NCBI GenBank assembly: GCA_019448215.1
Contig: CP080408.1
Span: 1,302,001 to 1,366,000, forward strand
Source of the DNA: Thalassovita mediterranea
GTDB taxonomy: Bacteria > Pseudomonadota > Alphaproteobacteria > Caulobacterales > Hyphomonadaceae
Direction of reading: 5' to 3'
Length of the DNA stretch: 64,000 nucleotides
In this document: piece after piece, positions 12,243-21,853 of the stretch
Position numbering within the stretch: position 1 is the first letter of the stretch
How the letters are laid out: each line of letters opens with the position of its first letter
The notes under the pieces: generated by a model
What the model saw: the letters and a program-made list of their open reading frames with translations, nothing else
Told to the model about the DNA's origin: nothing
Database searches by the model: none
Translations under genes and position numbers: made by a program

Positions 12243-15200
12243 ATGCTGCTGAATGATGGCCGCTGGAGTGAAGCGGACACCGATGAGATTGTGCGCGAAC
12301 TTCTGCACGATCTGGAGCGACCGGCTGACAGGAAGGCGCTGCAGGATTTCGCGGCCCGAAACCGGATCGTTCAGGCAGCTACCCATCCGTTGAGCTTCTA
12401 CGGAGATGGTCAAAGCTACAGGCTTGTCCGGCTTTCGCTGACGCCGGATGCGATCCGCGCAGGCGACCGTTATGCGCGGGCCTATCTCTGCTACATCAAG
12501 GGCCCGCAACTGGCGCGCTATCTGGACGGCTCAAGCACCGTCATGCACCAGACGAATTCGCTGAAGCTCGCTGGTAGCGGCAAGCCGCTGATCCAGCTCA
12601 CGACCGATGAAAAGGTCGTCGACTACCTCAAATTCTTTTGCACCTTCACGACGGGCGAGGCGGGCCCTTTCCTGATCCTCGACAGCGTCGATGACCTGGC
12701 GTTTGGCGTTGATGGTGAGCTTCGCCAGGGCAGCACGTTCGAGCAGATGTGCGCCGTGCGTGCCCGTGACACAGGCTGGCCAGAACCGCTGCTTGAACTG
12801 ACCGAAGCAGACCTCAAGGCGTGGCGCGAAGCCCCGCAGGACAAGGAACGCGAATTCAGGGAACGCGCAGCCCGCGAACACCAGCAGTCGATGGAGCCGG
12901 TTGATCTCACCCGCGTGAGCCTCGAGCAGCCGCGCGTGACCGAAAAAAGCTTCGACCCTGAAACCAAGCAGCGGAACGGCGATATTGCGGTTGCCTCGCT
13001 TTGGTATGGGCCGGCTATCTTCAATGCGCGCTTCCGGGTCTACGCTAATGGCTCGATCGAGATGCTGGAAGACCGCCCGATTGCGCCGCTCAACATCTCC
13101 AGCTGGCGGTTCCTGTCACCGTCCGGCATCCTGGTGCGTGAGGATCATGTCTCGCGGTCGGATCTGTCGGCCACCGATTTCGTTGAGCAATTCATTGCGG
13201 GGCGACAGCCGGAGCAGGCGCTTCATATCGCCAATCTTTCGATTGGTGGGGATGTCGATCTGAGCGGGCTCGAATTTGGTGGTCCCGTTACATTTGAGAA
13301 TGTCATGATCGACGGCGAGCTTGCCCTCAATGGCTGCCGTTTTGCCAAGGGGTTGAGGCTGGACAGGGTCGAGGTGACCGGGCGGCTGATGGCGAGCAAG
13401 CTCAATGCCCGCTTTGTCACGTCGAGGCGCCTTCGCATTGGCGGCCTGTTCGAGATCCGCGGATCTGTGGCCGATGACAGCGATGGCAATCCGCCTTTCG
13501 GCGCGGACTTTTCCCGCGCCCTCATCGAAGATGAATTCGTTCTGCCGGGCACCGAGGTGAATGGCGGCTTCAACCTGTCCGGCATCAAGGTGAAAGGCGT
13601 TGCAGACCTGTCGAATTTGAAGGTGGAGCCGCGTCTTGCCGCCTCGCTGACGGCCTATGAAGAGATGGGGCGGCTGACGGTGGCGGATAATGTTCGCGGC
13701 GCTTCAAGCTATGATGCGGGCCTGCATGCACGTGGGGCCGTCCTGAATGAAGGGCTGAGCCTGAGATATTCTCAGGACGGCGCAAGTGAACCAAAGTTCC
13801 AGATCAGGGGCGGCGTCGATCTCTACAATGCATCGATTGCCGGCGAGATCGATCTGGCTGGTCTTCAGACTGGTTTTGTGAACCTCGCCCTCGCGCCACT
13901 TGATCCAGGCAAGGCCGAGGAGAAGGACCAGGCAGCCGCCTTTGATCCAAAAACAAACAAGGTAACTTCCCGCATTCCGGAAGTTGCGTCCGCCAATTTC
14001 TGCTTCAACTCTGCCAGGATTTCTTCCAATGTGAACGCAGCGGGCGCCGCTCCGCGAACGCTCATCCGCGGCAGTATCGACGGCAAACACTCCGACATTG
14101 GGGGGCGGGTTGTTCTTGATGGAGCCCGGATTGGCTGCACCGAGCAAGAAATCAGGCCGTTGGCGCCAAACCTCGTGAGCCAGACCGGTGCTATCGAGTT
14201 TGCCGATGCCGCGATTGGCGAGTTCTCGTTGTTCTGGGCAGTAAAATCTGACGGAACGCAGATCAGGCCAAGCTGCCGCTCCTTGACCTTCCTGAATGCA
14301 AAGGTCGAGGGGGCCATGATCGTCATGGCGGCTGAGGTCGCAGGCGACGTTGAGGCGTCACACGCCAGTGTCGGAAATGGCATCCGCCTCTGCGGCTCAA
14401 CGATTGGTGGACGGCTTGATCTTGGCGGCGCCTATATCGGGCAAATGCTGGACGGCGACAGCCATGAGGACATCGGGCGCACGGTCGTGACCGGGCAGAT
14501 CACGCTGAGCGGTGCAACCGTCAAGTCAGATGCCCGCTTTTGCGGCGCGTCGATCAAGGGCGGCGTCACGGCAATCACAGGCGACTTCTCGCGGATGCAG
14601 TTTCGCGCGCTCTGCTGGGAAAAGGACGGCTCCGGGGAGATCATCCCCATGGAGAGCGGGCCGATCATGCTGAACCCGCTGAAAGCTCATTCCATCGACC
14701 TGTTCGGCTGTCAGATCGAGGGCGATCTTTCTCTTATCGGAGGTGAGTTCGAGGATGGTATCCTGATCTGCCGCCACGACCCGTCCGTCTACCTCTTCTA
14801 CGGTTTCGACGAGAAGCTCGCAGCAAAGGCGCAAGCGGATACGATCGAGAAGAACAGCCTCGTCACCAGAGTGTCAGGCAAGACACGGCTCGCCCATGCG
14901 ACGGTGGGTGGCGACATTGATCTCTCAGGTTTCGATTGCGGCAAGGAGCTGGAACTGAGCGCCGTGAGTGTCGGGCGTACGATAAGGGCCTGCTCCATAG
15001 ACGGGTTTGAGAATGGGGCGCCGAAAAAATTCCATGTGGTCTGCGACCGGTTCGAGGCAAACGATCTCGATGTGAAGGGGCATGCCAATCTGGGCGGCAT
15101 TGACGCCAAGGGCGGCCTGCAGGCGAGGTTTGGATCATTCGGTGCAGAGCTGACCATTCTGGACATGGCGCCGAGCGGGAAGATCAAGAAGAATGATCGG

Positions 15201-16082
15201 CCGAGCGTCGACCTCTTCGGGACCAAGGGGGATCGGCTCAAGATCGGGTGCGGGGCAACGGGCGTTGGCCGGATCGACCTTCAGGGCGCCGAGTTCACGC
15301 AGATCACTGTCTGCAATCCGGACAAGGTGAGCCTCAACCCCAAGGGGCTGCAGGTCGGGCGGTGGGCCTTTACTGACAAGGATGGACATTCGCTATCGAA
15401 TGAGGGCCAACGGCTCTTCCAGCTCCTGAAACGAAGCGAATTCGATCAGGGAGTATATGGCGAGGCGGAACGCTGGTTGCGCAGGCGCGGCAATGAGAAC
15501 GCGGCGGACAGGCTGCATATATCGGGGCGGGCGCAGGCGGCGCGGCGCAGGCGCAGCAATTATGCGCTCTGGTCGAAGCCCTTCCGGGTGCCGGTCGACG
15601 CGCTGGTCGATTTCTTTCACCGGAACATGACGGGATACTGGACGCGCAGCTGGCCGCTAATGGCGATCTGGACTGTTTTGTTCGTGCCTAGCGTGCTGCT
15701 GGCAAGCAATCCGGCGAATATCGCGCCGAGTGCCATTCAGTTAGGCGAGCAGGAGACGCGCGCTGTCCGGGACATCCGTCCTGAGGCTGAAGACTGGTCG
15801 CCGCTGGACGTCATTCGGGTGGTCGCGTCCAATCATGTGCCGATCATACCACTCGTCGCGGAGCCGCGCTGGGAGTATCATGATCAGGCACCAGCAGAAT
15901 TCAGAGTGCCGGAGATTGTTCAACCCTATTTTCCTGTAGATAGCGAGCCTGCCGAAATGCGGACGCCGCGTTTCCTGACGCCTGCTTTCTATGGATTCTG
16001 GGTGCGGGTGTTCAGCTGGATTGCGCTGCCAGTCTTCCTGATTTCGACGGCGGCGAGCATCCAGCGGCGCTATAACCTCTAG
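12243..16082 (+). CDS. Giant (1279-residue) beta-helix-like protein with two C-terminal membrane segments, function unknown
   Basis: I cannot assign a function. Residues 1 to about 240 form a globular, charged region. From about 330 to 1050 the sequence is built of irregular short repeats of the type GDVDLSGLEFGGPVTFENV and IGGRLDLGGAYIG, in which small/Leu/Asp patterns recur every 20-25 residues, as in right-handed beta-helices or pentapeptide-like solenoids. A helical, Arg-rich stretch follows (about 1056-1105, RRRGNE..., AARRRRSN), then hydrophobic segments at about 1136-1155 and 1248-1272 around a 90-residue loop. No signal peptide is visible. The layout recalls proteins that databases call membrane-associated oxidoreductase, but I see no cofactor motif to support that name. 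It separates priA from xerC. Confidence 0.75.
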   Translation: MLLNDGRWSEADTDEIVRELLHDLERPADRKALQDFAARNRIVQAATHPLSFYGDGQSYRLVRLSLTPDAIRAGDRYARAYLCYIKGPQLARYLDGSSTVMHQTNSLKLAGSGKPLIQLTTDEKVVDYLKFFCTFTTGEAGPFLILDSVDDLAFGVDGELRQGSTFEQMCAVRARDTGWPEPLLELTEADLKAWREAPQDKEREFRERAAREHQQSMEPVDLTRVSLEQPRVTEKSFDPETKQRNGDIAVASLWYGPAIFNARFRVYANGSIEMLEDRPIAPLNISSWRFLSPSGILVREDHVSRSDLSATDFVEQFIAGRQPEQALHIANLSIGGDVDLSGLEFGGPVTFENVMIDGELALNGCRFAKGLRLDRVEVTGRLMASKLNARFVTSRRLRIGGLFEIRGSVADDSDGNPPFGADFSRALIEDEFVLPGTEVNGGFNLSGIKVKGVADLSNLKVEPRLAASLTAYEEMGRLTVADNVRGASSYDAGLHARGAVLNEGLSLRYSQDGASEPKFQIRGGVDLYNASIAGEIDLAGLQTGFVNLALAPLDPGKAEEKDQAAAFDPKTNKVTSRIPEVASANFCFNSARISSNVNAAGAAPRTLIRGSIDGKHSDIGGRVVLDGARIGCTEQEIRPLAPNLVSQTGAIEFADAAIGEFSLFWAVKSDGTQIRPSCRSLTFLNAKVEGAMIVMAAEVAGDVEASHASVGNGIRLCGSTIGGRLDLGGAYIGQMLDGDSHEDIGRTVVTGQITLSGATVKSDARFCGASIKGGVTAITGDFSRMQFRALCWEKDGSGEIIPMESGPIMLNPLKAHSIDLFGCQIEGDLSLIGGEFEDGILICRHDPSVYLFYGFDEKLAAKAQADTIEKNSLVTRVSGKTRLAHATVGGDIDLSGFDCGKELELSAVSVGRTIRACSIDGFENGAPKKFHVVCDRFEANDLDVKGHANLGGIDAKGGLQARFGSFGAELTILDMAPSGKIKKNDRPSVDLFGTKGDRLKIGCGATGVGRIDLQGAEFTQITVCNPDKVSLNPKGLQVGRWAFTDKDGHSLSNEGQRLFQLLKRSEFDQGVYGEAERWLRRRGNENAADRLHISGRAQAARRRRSNYALWSKPFRVPVDALVDFFHRNMTGYWTRSWPLMAIWTVLFVPSVLLASNPANIAPSAIQLGEQETRAVRDIRPEAEDWSPLDVIRVVASNHVPIIPLVAEPRWEYHDQAPAEFRVPEIVQPYFPVDSEPAEMRTPRFLTPAFYGFWVRVFSWIALPVFLISTAASIQRRYNL

Positions 16083-16127
16083 CGGTCTCAATACCCCCTT
16101 AACCCTGCGCGCTGACACTCCACCCTC

Positions 16128-17024
16128 ATGGAAATCCTGTCGGCCTTTCTGGACCATATTGCGCGTGAGCGCCGCCTCGCGGCGAATACGGTTGAGGCGT
16201 ATGGCCATGACCTTCGCAGTTTCTTTGACTTCCTTGAGGACCATCTGGGCGAGCCGGTCGCGATCAAGGCGTTCAGGCACCTTCATGCCAGCGACATTCG
16301 CGCCTTCCTTGCCAAGCGCAGACGTGAAGGGCTGTCGGATACGTCGGTGGCGCGGGTGCTGTCGGCGATAAAGACCTTCTATCACTGGCTCGATGATCAT
16401 CACGGTATGGAAAATCCGGAGATTGCCTTCCTGAAAGGGCCAAAGCGCCAGTCGCGTCTGCCGCGTCCGGTCTCTGTCGCCGCGGCGCGGGACATGATCG
16501 AGACGGTGGAAGCGAGCGGGGTGGAGCCGTGGGTGGCGGCGCGGGACGCCGCCGTGCTGACGCTGCTTTACGGGTCGGGGCTTCGCATCTCTGAAGCACT
16601 TGATCTCAATGGCGACATGGTGCCTGCGCCAGAACGCCTGCGGATTGTGGGCAAGGGAGGCAAGGTGCGGCTGGTGCCACTTATCCCGGCAGTGCGGCGC
16701 GCGATTGATGAATATGCGCGGCTTTGCCCGTACAGGCTGACGGGCGAGACTCCGCTTTTCTATGGTGTACGCGGCAAGCGGCTGCAGCCCGCCATCGTGC
16801 AGCGCGGCGTTCAGGTGTTGCGCGGTGCGCTGGGCCTGCCGGAAACGGCAACGCCACACGCCCTGCGCCATGCATTCGCGACCCACCTTCTTTCAGCGGG
16901 CGCGGATCTGCGCGCGATCCAGACGCTGCTTGGCCATGCGAGCCTGTCGACGACGCAAGTCTATACCGGCGTTGATTCGGAGCGTTTGCGGGCCGTTCAC
17001 GCCGGTGCGCACCCTCGCGGCTGA
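16128..17024 (+). CDS. xerC: Tyrosine recombinase, XerC type
   Basis: This 298-residue protein has an N-terminal SAM-like core-binding domain (1-100) and a catalytic domain with the full active set: R153, K176 or K179, H244, R247, H270 and the nucleophile Y279. XerC and XerD resolve chromosome dimers at dif near cell division. XerC and XerD are hard to separate by eye; the location near priA, seen in many alphaproteobacteria, favours XerC. No dif-like site is visible nearby. The gene follows the giant gene by 45 bases. Confidence 0.92.
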   Translation: MEILSAFLDHIARERRLAANTVEAYGHDLRSFFDFLEDHLGEPVAIKAFRHLHASDIRAFLAKRRREGLSDTSVARVLSAIKTFYHWLDDHHGMENPEIAFLKGPKRQSRLPRPVSVAAARDMIETVEASGVEPWVAARDAAVLTLLYGSGLRISEALDLNGDMVPAPERLRIVGKGGKVRLVPLIPAVRRAIDEYARLCPYRLTGETPLFYGVRGKRLQPAIVQRGVQVLRGALGLPETATPHALRHAFATHLLSAGADLRAIQTLLGHASLSTTQVYTGVDSERLRAVHAGAHPRG

Positions 17025-17055
17025 AACCATCGGGGCGCAGGGCGGTTAGGTTTAC

Positions 17056-17418
17056 ATGCCCAGCAAGCAGGAACTCGCTGAAGAACGCACTGACTACGCC
17101 GAAGACCGCACAATCCTCGCCAATGAGCGGACGTTCGCGGGCTGGATGCGCACAGGCGTTGCCTCGGCTGCGCTTGGCCTTGGTTTTCAGGCGATCTTTC
17201 GCGCCGTGGAGCCGACCTGGGTCGCCAAGCTGGGCGCCAGCGTCTTCATCCTGATCGCGGTCGTCGTCTTTTACCTTGCCTGGCGAAAATCCTGCAGCCT
17301 TGCCCGGCGCATGGATGCGCACACGGCAGAGCCGCTTTCCCATATCGAGTATGGGACGATCACGCTTCTGTTCGGAACGGGGACGATTCTGCTCGGCGTT
17401 CTGCTCTGGATCATCTAG
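17056..17418 (+). CDS. DUF202 family membrane protein
   Basis: This 120-residue protein has the DUF202/YidH signature ILANERTFAGWMRTGVASAALGLGFQ at residues 22-47, followed by three predicted transmembrane helices (about 37-54, 62-79 and 100-120). The function of the family is unknown. AGG lies six bases before the ATG. It follows xerC by 31 bases on the same strand and meets the enoyl-CoA hydratase gene tail to tail, with an eight-base gap and no visible terminator. Confidence 0.85.
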   Translation: MPSKQELAEERTDYAEDRTILANERTFAGWMRTGVASAALGLGFQAIFRAVEPTWVAKLGASVFILIAVVVFYLAWRKSCSLARRMDAHTAEPLSHIEYGTITLLFGTGTILLGVLLWII

Positions 17419-17426
17419 GCGATGGG

Positions 17427-18164
17427 CTACTTTTTCATGAAGGCACCTATACGCGCCTGCATGTCAGGGCCGACACCTTCATTCTCCAGGATTTCCCATT
17501 GCAGGCCAGCATCCATCTTGTCAGCGTCAGTCGCCTCAAGAAGGCGCTTGTTGGCGGCATGGCTGAAGGGCGAGTTTGCGAGGATCTGACGCGCGAAGGT
17601 TTCCAGGTCCGCCTCAAAGCTCTCATCGGCAAAGATGGCTTCGCAGAGGCCCATACGCATGGCTTCGTCAGCCTTCACCGTCTCTGCGGTGAACATCAGG
17701 CGCTTGGCGGTGGCGATACCGACGCGGCGCGGCAGGCGCTGGCTCATGCCCCAAATCGGGGTGAGCGCCCATTTGGCATGCGTATCCGCGAATTTGGCAG
17801 ACTGGGCCGCAAGGATGAAGTCTGCGGCGAGGGCAACCTCGAGTGCGCCGGTATAGCAGTGGCCGTGCACGCCCGCGATGACCGGCTTGGGCAGCTTTTC
17901 CATCAGGCGCAGCGTTTCAGAATGCCAGCCTCGCGATGGCACAGCTTCGCCTTCGGCGATGTCGCCAAGGTCGTGGCCCGCAGAGAAGCATTTGCCCGCG
18001 CCCTTCAGGATGACACAGCCGACGCTGTCATCCTTGTAGAGATCGCCGACATGGGCGCGCAGTTCCCTGAACATGTCGACGGTCAGCGCATTCAGCTTGT
18101 CCGGCCGGTTCAGCGTAAGCCAGCAAAGCCCATTATCATCCTTGCGCGTGACGAGGTCGCCCAT
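17427..18164 (-). CDS. Enoyl-CoA hydratase/isomerase family protein (crotonase fold)
   Basis: This 245-residue protein has the crotonase signature: LTLNRPDKLNALTVDM, the first oxyanion-hole region FSAGHDLGDI, and the second oxyanion glycine in HCYTGALEVALAADFILA. The position that is a catalytic Glu in true hydratases is occupied by T-G-A-L-E, so at least one acidic residue is nearby. It probably acts on an acyl-CoA, but hydratase, isomerase and other crotonase reactions cannot be told apart here. GGAG lies nine bases before the ATG. Confidence 0.85.
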   Translation of the reverse strand: MGDLVTRKDDNGLCWLTLNRPDKLNALTVDMFRELRAHVGDLYKDDSVGCVILKGAGKCFSAGHDLGDIAEGEAVPSRGWHSETLRLMEKLPKPVIAGVHGHCYTGALEVALAADFILAAQSAKFADTHAKWALTPIWGMSQRLPRRVGIATAKRLMFTAETVKADEAMRMGLCEAIFADESFEADLETFARQILANSPFSHAANKRLLEATDADKMDAGLQWEILENEGVGPDMQARIGAFMKK

Positions 18165-18252
18165 ATCCGTTTCTCCTGGTCTGTTGTTTCGGGAGAGCCT
18201 AGAACGGGCGGGCGGCGCTTGGAATGCTGACGCGCGGTCAGGCCTTCTCGCG

Positions 18253-19107
18253 TCAGTCGGGCTTCTTCATGCCGAAACGATTGGCAAAGATGCTGTCGAG
18301 CCAGCGTTTCGGGATGTGGGTCGGGATTGTCCAGTTTGTGAACTTGTTCGGGACGGGGGCGTAGCGCGCCTTGGGGCTGGAATCGGTCAGCGCGGTCTCG
18401 ATGACTTTTGCGATCTTTTCTGGCGGCAGGCCTTCGCGCCCACCCTTCAGCATCGTGTCGGAGAATCTGGAGATCGGCTCTGCCCATGCCGAATTGGCGT
18501 AGGGCTGGCCTTCATTCTTGTCTTCGGCCTTGTCCCAGATCGGCGTCTTCACAGAGCCCGGGCCGATGGCGATGGCGTCGATGCCATAGATGATCAGCTC
18601 CCGCCGGAAGCTGTCTGTCATGCTCTCAACCGCGTGCTTGGTGGCAGTGTAGGCGCCAAGGAATGGGGCTGCGATGCGTCCGCCGAGCGAAGTGATGTTG
18701 ACGATACGGCCCGGCTCTCCGGTCCGGTTACGGTCCATGCCGAGCAGCGGCAGGAAGCCCTGCGTGGCGTTCAGCGTGCCGAAGACGTTCACCTCGAAAT
18801 GGGCCTTGAACTCATCGGCTGGCTGCAGCGCGAGTGGGCCCATATTGGCGATACCAGCATTGTTGACGAGGCCTGCCAGTTTTGCCCCGCCCAGCGCTTC
18901 GGCGACCTTCGCGGCGGCCTTTTCGACCTCTTCAGGCTTTGTGACATCCAGCATGAGCGGTTCGATGGCGGGGTTCGCCTTGGTCAGGGCGTCGGCATCT
19001 TCCTGCTTGCGCACGCCTGCAAAGACTTTCCAGCCCTGAGCGGCGAGGTGTTCGGCGGCTGCGCGGCCAATGCCGGTTGAGGCGCCTGTGATGACGACGG
19101 TTTTCAT
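18253..19107 (-). CDS. Short-chain dehydrogenase/reductase (classical SDR)
   Basis: This 284-residue protein has the Rossmann motif TGASTGIG at residues 7-14, the NNAG motif, a catalytic Ser in IVNITSLGG, and the Y-x3-K pair in AYTATKHAVE. It uses NAD(P)(H) to oxidise or reduce a hydroxyl/keto group; the substrate is not predictable. GGAG lies seven bases before the ATG. It is transcribed in the same direction as the enoyl-CoA hydratase 88 bases downstream, so the two may be functionally linked. Confidence 0.88.
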   Translation of the reverse strand: MKTVVITGASTGIGRAAAEHLAAQGWKVFAGVRKQEDADALTKANPAIEPLMLDVTKPEEVEKAAAKVAEALGGAKLAGLVNNAGIANMGPLALQPADEFKAHFEVNVFGTLNATQGFLPLLGMDRNRTGEPGRIVNITSLGGRIAAPFLGAYTATKHAVESMTDSFRRELIIYGIDAIAIGPGSVKTPIWDKAEDKNEGQPYANSAWAEPISRFSDTMLKGGREGLPPEKIAKVIETALTDSSPKARYAPVPNKFTNWTIPTHIPKRWLDSIFANRFGMKKPD

Positions 19108-19142
19108 TCCTGTGCTCCATCAGAAGGCCAGTGGTCGGCCTG

Positions 19143-19607
19143 CTATTGCTTTTCAGGAGTCCAGATAAGCCGGAAGCGTTCGAAGACGATGGGTTCGTCC
19201 GGTGAGAAGAAACTGCCCTCGCGGGCGCATTCGCGGTGGAAGTATGAAAGGTGGGCCGACTGCCAGTAGGCAAGCGAGCGGTCGCCTTCGCCTTCTACAT
19301 AGGCGAACTCTTCCGTGGCGGCGCTGAACGGCGCGATATCGACCTGCGTCGTCTCTATCACGCAGGCGGGGCGACCCGCGCCGTCGAGCACGAGGGAAAG
19401 GTCGCCGGGTGCGGGTGGGCGCAGGCCCATCGTCTTGTAGAGGTTGAGGCGCGACGCGGTTGCCTGTTTGGTCCCCGCAAGCACCAGCGCCAAAAGCTCG
19501 CCCGCGAGTTCTGGTCCGTCCCCGAAGGCAAAGATGTCATAGGGCTGGCGCGCATCTGCCGTGTCAGCCTGAAAGCGGTCCCATGCCGCCTGCTGGTCAG
19601 GCGTCAT
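19143..19607 (-). CDS. ASCH domain protein
   Basis: This 154-residue protein (start ATG 19607) shows the ASCH pattern: GTKQATASRLNLY, then a strand pair GDLSLVLDG, then the conserved TTQVDIAPFSAATEEFAYVEGEGDRSLAYW. ASCH proteins have a PUA-like beta-barrel thought to bind RNA; some hydrolyse N4-acetylcytidine. The family term is sure, the activity is not. The gene overlaps the end of the upstream gene by 11 bases, so the two are translationally coupled. Confidence 0.85.
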   Translation of the reverse strand: MTPDQQAAWDRFQADTADARQPYDIFAFGDGPELAGELLALVLAGTKQATASRLNLYKTMGLRPPAPGDLSLVLDGAGRPACVIETTQVDIAPFSAATEEFAYVEGEGDRSLAYWQSAHLSYFHRECAREGSFFSPDEPIVFERFRLIWTPEKQ

Positions 19608-20175
19608 CCTTGCCGCCCTGAATGACGCGGAAGGCAGGCCGTTTCGGGGCGGGCTCCGGCTTGGCCTCACGCTCCGGCTTTCTGGACTGGGCGGCAGGCT
19701 TTGCAGGCGGTGTCTTGCGCGGGGTGCGCTTGGGGCGCGGTTCGCCGAGTTCGCTGCCGCGGATCACGCTGAACGGTGTGGGTGCCGGCTTTGTCTCAGG
19801 CGGCGGCGCTGGCTCTTCGGCGATGTCATCGTCGAGCTGGCGAACGCGGGGTGTGAAGTCCTGCTTCTTCTTCCAGCCAAGCGGTTTGCGCGTCTTGAAG
19901 CCGGTGTCCTTGCCGCGCGCCTTCTTATCGATTTCCTTCAGCTTGCGGGTCTGGAGAGCCGACATCGGCTCCTCGAGATTGCCTTTTTCAGGGTCCGCGA
20001 AGGCAGAACCGAAGGTCTCAATACGCTGCTCGACTTCTTCCAGGAATTCACGTTCCCAATCAGAAAGGGGCGGGCCCTCGCCGCGTTCGGCAAGCTCTGC
20101 CGCCTTGCGCAGTTTGCGCAGCGCCTTGCGCTTCTTTCTCTCATCGATTTCGCGTGACATCAGTAGCTGAGACAT
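19597..20175 (-). CDS. Basic, Pro-rich protein of unknown function with a twice-used VI(R/Q)G motif
   Basis: I do not recognise this 192-residue protein. Residues 1-70 are strongly charged and helical (ERKKRKALRKLRKAAELAER). Residues about 95-192 are Pro/Lys/Arg-rich and probably disordered. Two near-copies of one short motif stand out: PFSVIRG at about 134-140 and AFRVIQGG near the C-terminus. The composition suggests a nucleic-acid- or ribosome-associated protein (inference only). It overlaps the ASCH gene downstream. Confidence 0.6.
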   Translation of the reverse strand: MSQLLMSREIDERKKRKALRKLRKAAELAERGEGPPLSDWEREFLEEVEQRIETFGSAFADPEKGNLEEPMSALQTRKLKEIDKKARGKDTGFKTRKPLGWKKKQDFTPRVRQLDDDIAEEPAPPPETKPAPTPFSVIRGSELGEPRPKRTPRKTPPAKPAAQSRKPEREAKPEPAPKRPAFRVIQGGKDDA

Positions 20176-20217
20176 TAGGTCGGTTCAGGTGAAACGCCAA
20201 GATCAGGGCGATGGCAC

Positions 20218-21447
20218 ATGCAGGTGATTGAAACGGAATGCTGTATTGCTGGCGGCGGGCCTGCCGGCATCATGCTGGGCTATCTGCTCGCCCGGCAGGG
20301 TGTCGACGTGGTCGTCGTTGAGAAGCATAAGGATTTCCTGCGCGATTTTCGCGGTGATACGGTCCATCCCTCCACCATGCAGGTGCTGCATGAACTTGGC
20401 CTGCTCGAGGCTTTCCTGAAGCGGGACTTCCAGAAGACAGAGCAGATCGGCCTCAATGCGGGCGGACGGCACTACCAGGTGGTCGATTTTAGCCATCTAC
20501 CGACGGCGGCGAAGTTCGTCGCCTTCATGCCCCAATGGGACTTCCTCGACTTTCTGGCCAGTGAGGCGCGCAAGCTGCCTGGCTTCACGCTGATGATGGA
20601 GACGCGGGCCGAGCGGCTCACAGGGCGCGATGGCAAGGTGACGGGCATCTGCGCCAGCAAGGATGGCGAGGAGTTCAAGATCCGCGCGAAGCTGACGGTC
20701 GCCTGCGACGGGCGAGATTCCACACTGCGCGAGGCTGGCCGCCTGAAACAGGTCCAGCAGGGCGCACCGATTGACGTCTTGTGGTTTCGCCTGCCGCGCG
20801 ATGAGAGCGAGGCGCCAGCTGAATCGCTGGGCCACATTGCGAAGGGCGGCTTTCTGGTGAGCCTTAATCGCGGCAGCTACTGGCAGGTTGCGCTGGTCAT
20901 CGAGAAGGACGGGTTTGGGCGCGTCCGCGAGCAGGGGATAGACGCGTTCCGCGATAAGGTGGCGGCCATCGCGCCGGACCTTGCCAGTGCGGCGAAAGCC
21001 ATCGAGAGCTTTGAGGATGTAAAGCTGCTGCGCGTCGAGGTGAGCCGCCTGCGCAAATGGTGGCGCGACGGGCTGCTGGCGATCGGGGATGCGGCGCATG
21101 CCATGTCGCCTGTCGGCGGGGTGGGCATCAATCTCGCGCTGCAGGATGCGGTGGCGACCGCGCGGATTATCGGTCCGGCGCTGAAGGATGGCAGCCTGTC
21201 CTGGTCCACGCTGGCAAAGGTGCAAAAGCGGCGCGAATGGCCTGCAGAGATTACGCAGGCCGTACAGGTGTTTGCGCATGAGCGCGTGATCATGCCCGCC
21301 ATCAGCGGCAAATCATCCGGCAAGGCGCCGCTGATTGTCCGGTTGCTGGACAAGGTGCCCATTCTGAGGCGCTTGCCTGCGAGGGCCATAGGGCTGGGCC
21401 CTCGGCCTGAACACTGGCCGAAAAGTCTCAACCAGACGGGTCGTTAG
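20218..21447 (+). CDS. FAD-dependent monooxygenase (UbiH/PHBH family)
   Basis: This 409-residue protein has the FAD motif GGGPAG at 12-17, the conserved DG motif ([12 protein letters not shown]), and the second FAD motif [22 protein letters not shown] near 290. The set is typical of class A flavin monooxygenases, which hydroxylate aromatic compounds with NAD(P)H. It does not match a specific ubiquinone hydroxylase well enough for a name. It is divergent from the 19597 gene and ends tail to tail with gapR, sharing overlapping stop codons at 21444-21447. Confidence 0.87.
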   Translation: MQVIETECCIAGGGPAGIMLGYLLARQGVDVVVVEKHKDFLRDFRGDTVHPSTMQVLHELGLLEAFLKRDFQKTEQIGLNAGGRHYQVVDFSHLPTAAKFVAFMPQWDFLDFLASEARKLPGFTLMMETRAERLTGRDGKVTGICASKDGEEFKIRAKLTVACDGRDSTLREAGRLKQVQQGAPIDVLWFRLPRDESEAPAESLGHIAKGGFLVSLNRGSYWQVALVIEKDGFGRVREQGIDAFRDKVAAIAPDLASAAKAIESFEDVKLLRVEVSRLRKWWRDGLLAIGDAAHAMSPVGGVGINLALQDAVATARIIGPALKDGSLSWSTLAKVQKRREWPAEITQAVQVFAHERVIMPAISGKSSGKAPLIVRLLDKVPILRRLPARAIGLGPRPEHWPKSLNQTGR

Positions 21448-21695
21448 ACCTCGCCGAGCGCGATCAGATAGGTTTCGAGAACGGCTTCGGCCTCTTCACG
21501 CTCCTGGCGGTCCTGCTTGCGCAGGCGCACGACCTGGCGGAGCGCCTTGGTGTCATAGCCCATGGCCTTTGCCTCAGCGTAGACATCCTTGATCTGGTCA
21601 GCGACTTCTTTTTTCTCTTCTTCGAGGCGCTCTATACGCTCGACCGTGAGGCGCAGCTTTTCGCGCGCTGCGTCTGTCAGCTTTCCGTCGTCCAT
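21444..21695 (-). CDS. gapR: GapR-family nucleoid protein (DUF2312)
   Basis: The core [50 protein letters not shown] matches GapR of Caulobacter (formerly DUF2312) along its whole length when split into its conserved pieces. GapR forms a DNA-encircling dimer of dimers that binds overtwisted, AT-rich DNA ahead of forks and polymerases and assists topoisomerases. I place the start at ATG 21695 (83 residues), with GGAG six bases upstream; the open frame extends another 52 codons, but that part is not family-like. Confidence 0.9.
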   Translation of the reverse strand: MDDGKLTDAAREKLRLTVERIERLEEEKKEVADQIKDVYAEAKAMGYDTKALRQVVRLRKQDRQEREEAEAVLETYLIALGEV

Positions 21696-21853
21696 GACCT
21701 GCTCCGGCACGTTGAGGTTAATTTGAAGGCGGACTTCTAAAGGCTGTGGATGCCGAAAGCGACCCTTCGTTGCAGGCATTTTTTGCGCAGCTCTCACCTT
21801 TTCCACACGCATTTGTGAGTGGTCGCGGGGCTGTTCAGCGCCATATCGCAATC

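Noticed and set aside
15741-16886. A 381-codon minus-strand frame across the end of the giant gene and xerC
   Set aside because: It is antisense to xerC with its full catalytic set; the translation is Arg/His-rich, as is typical of a shadow frame.
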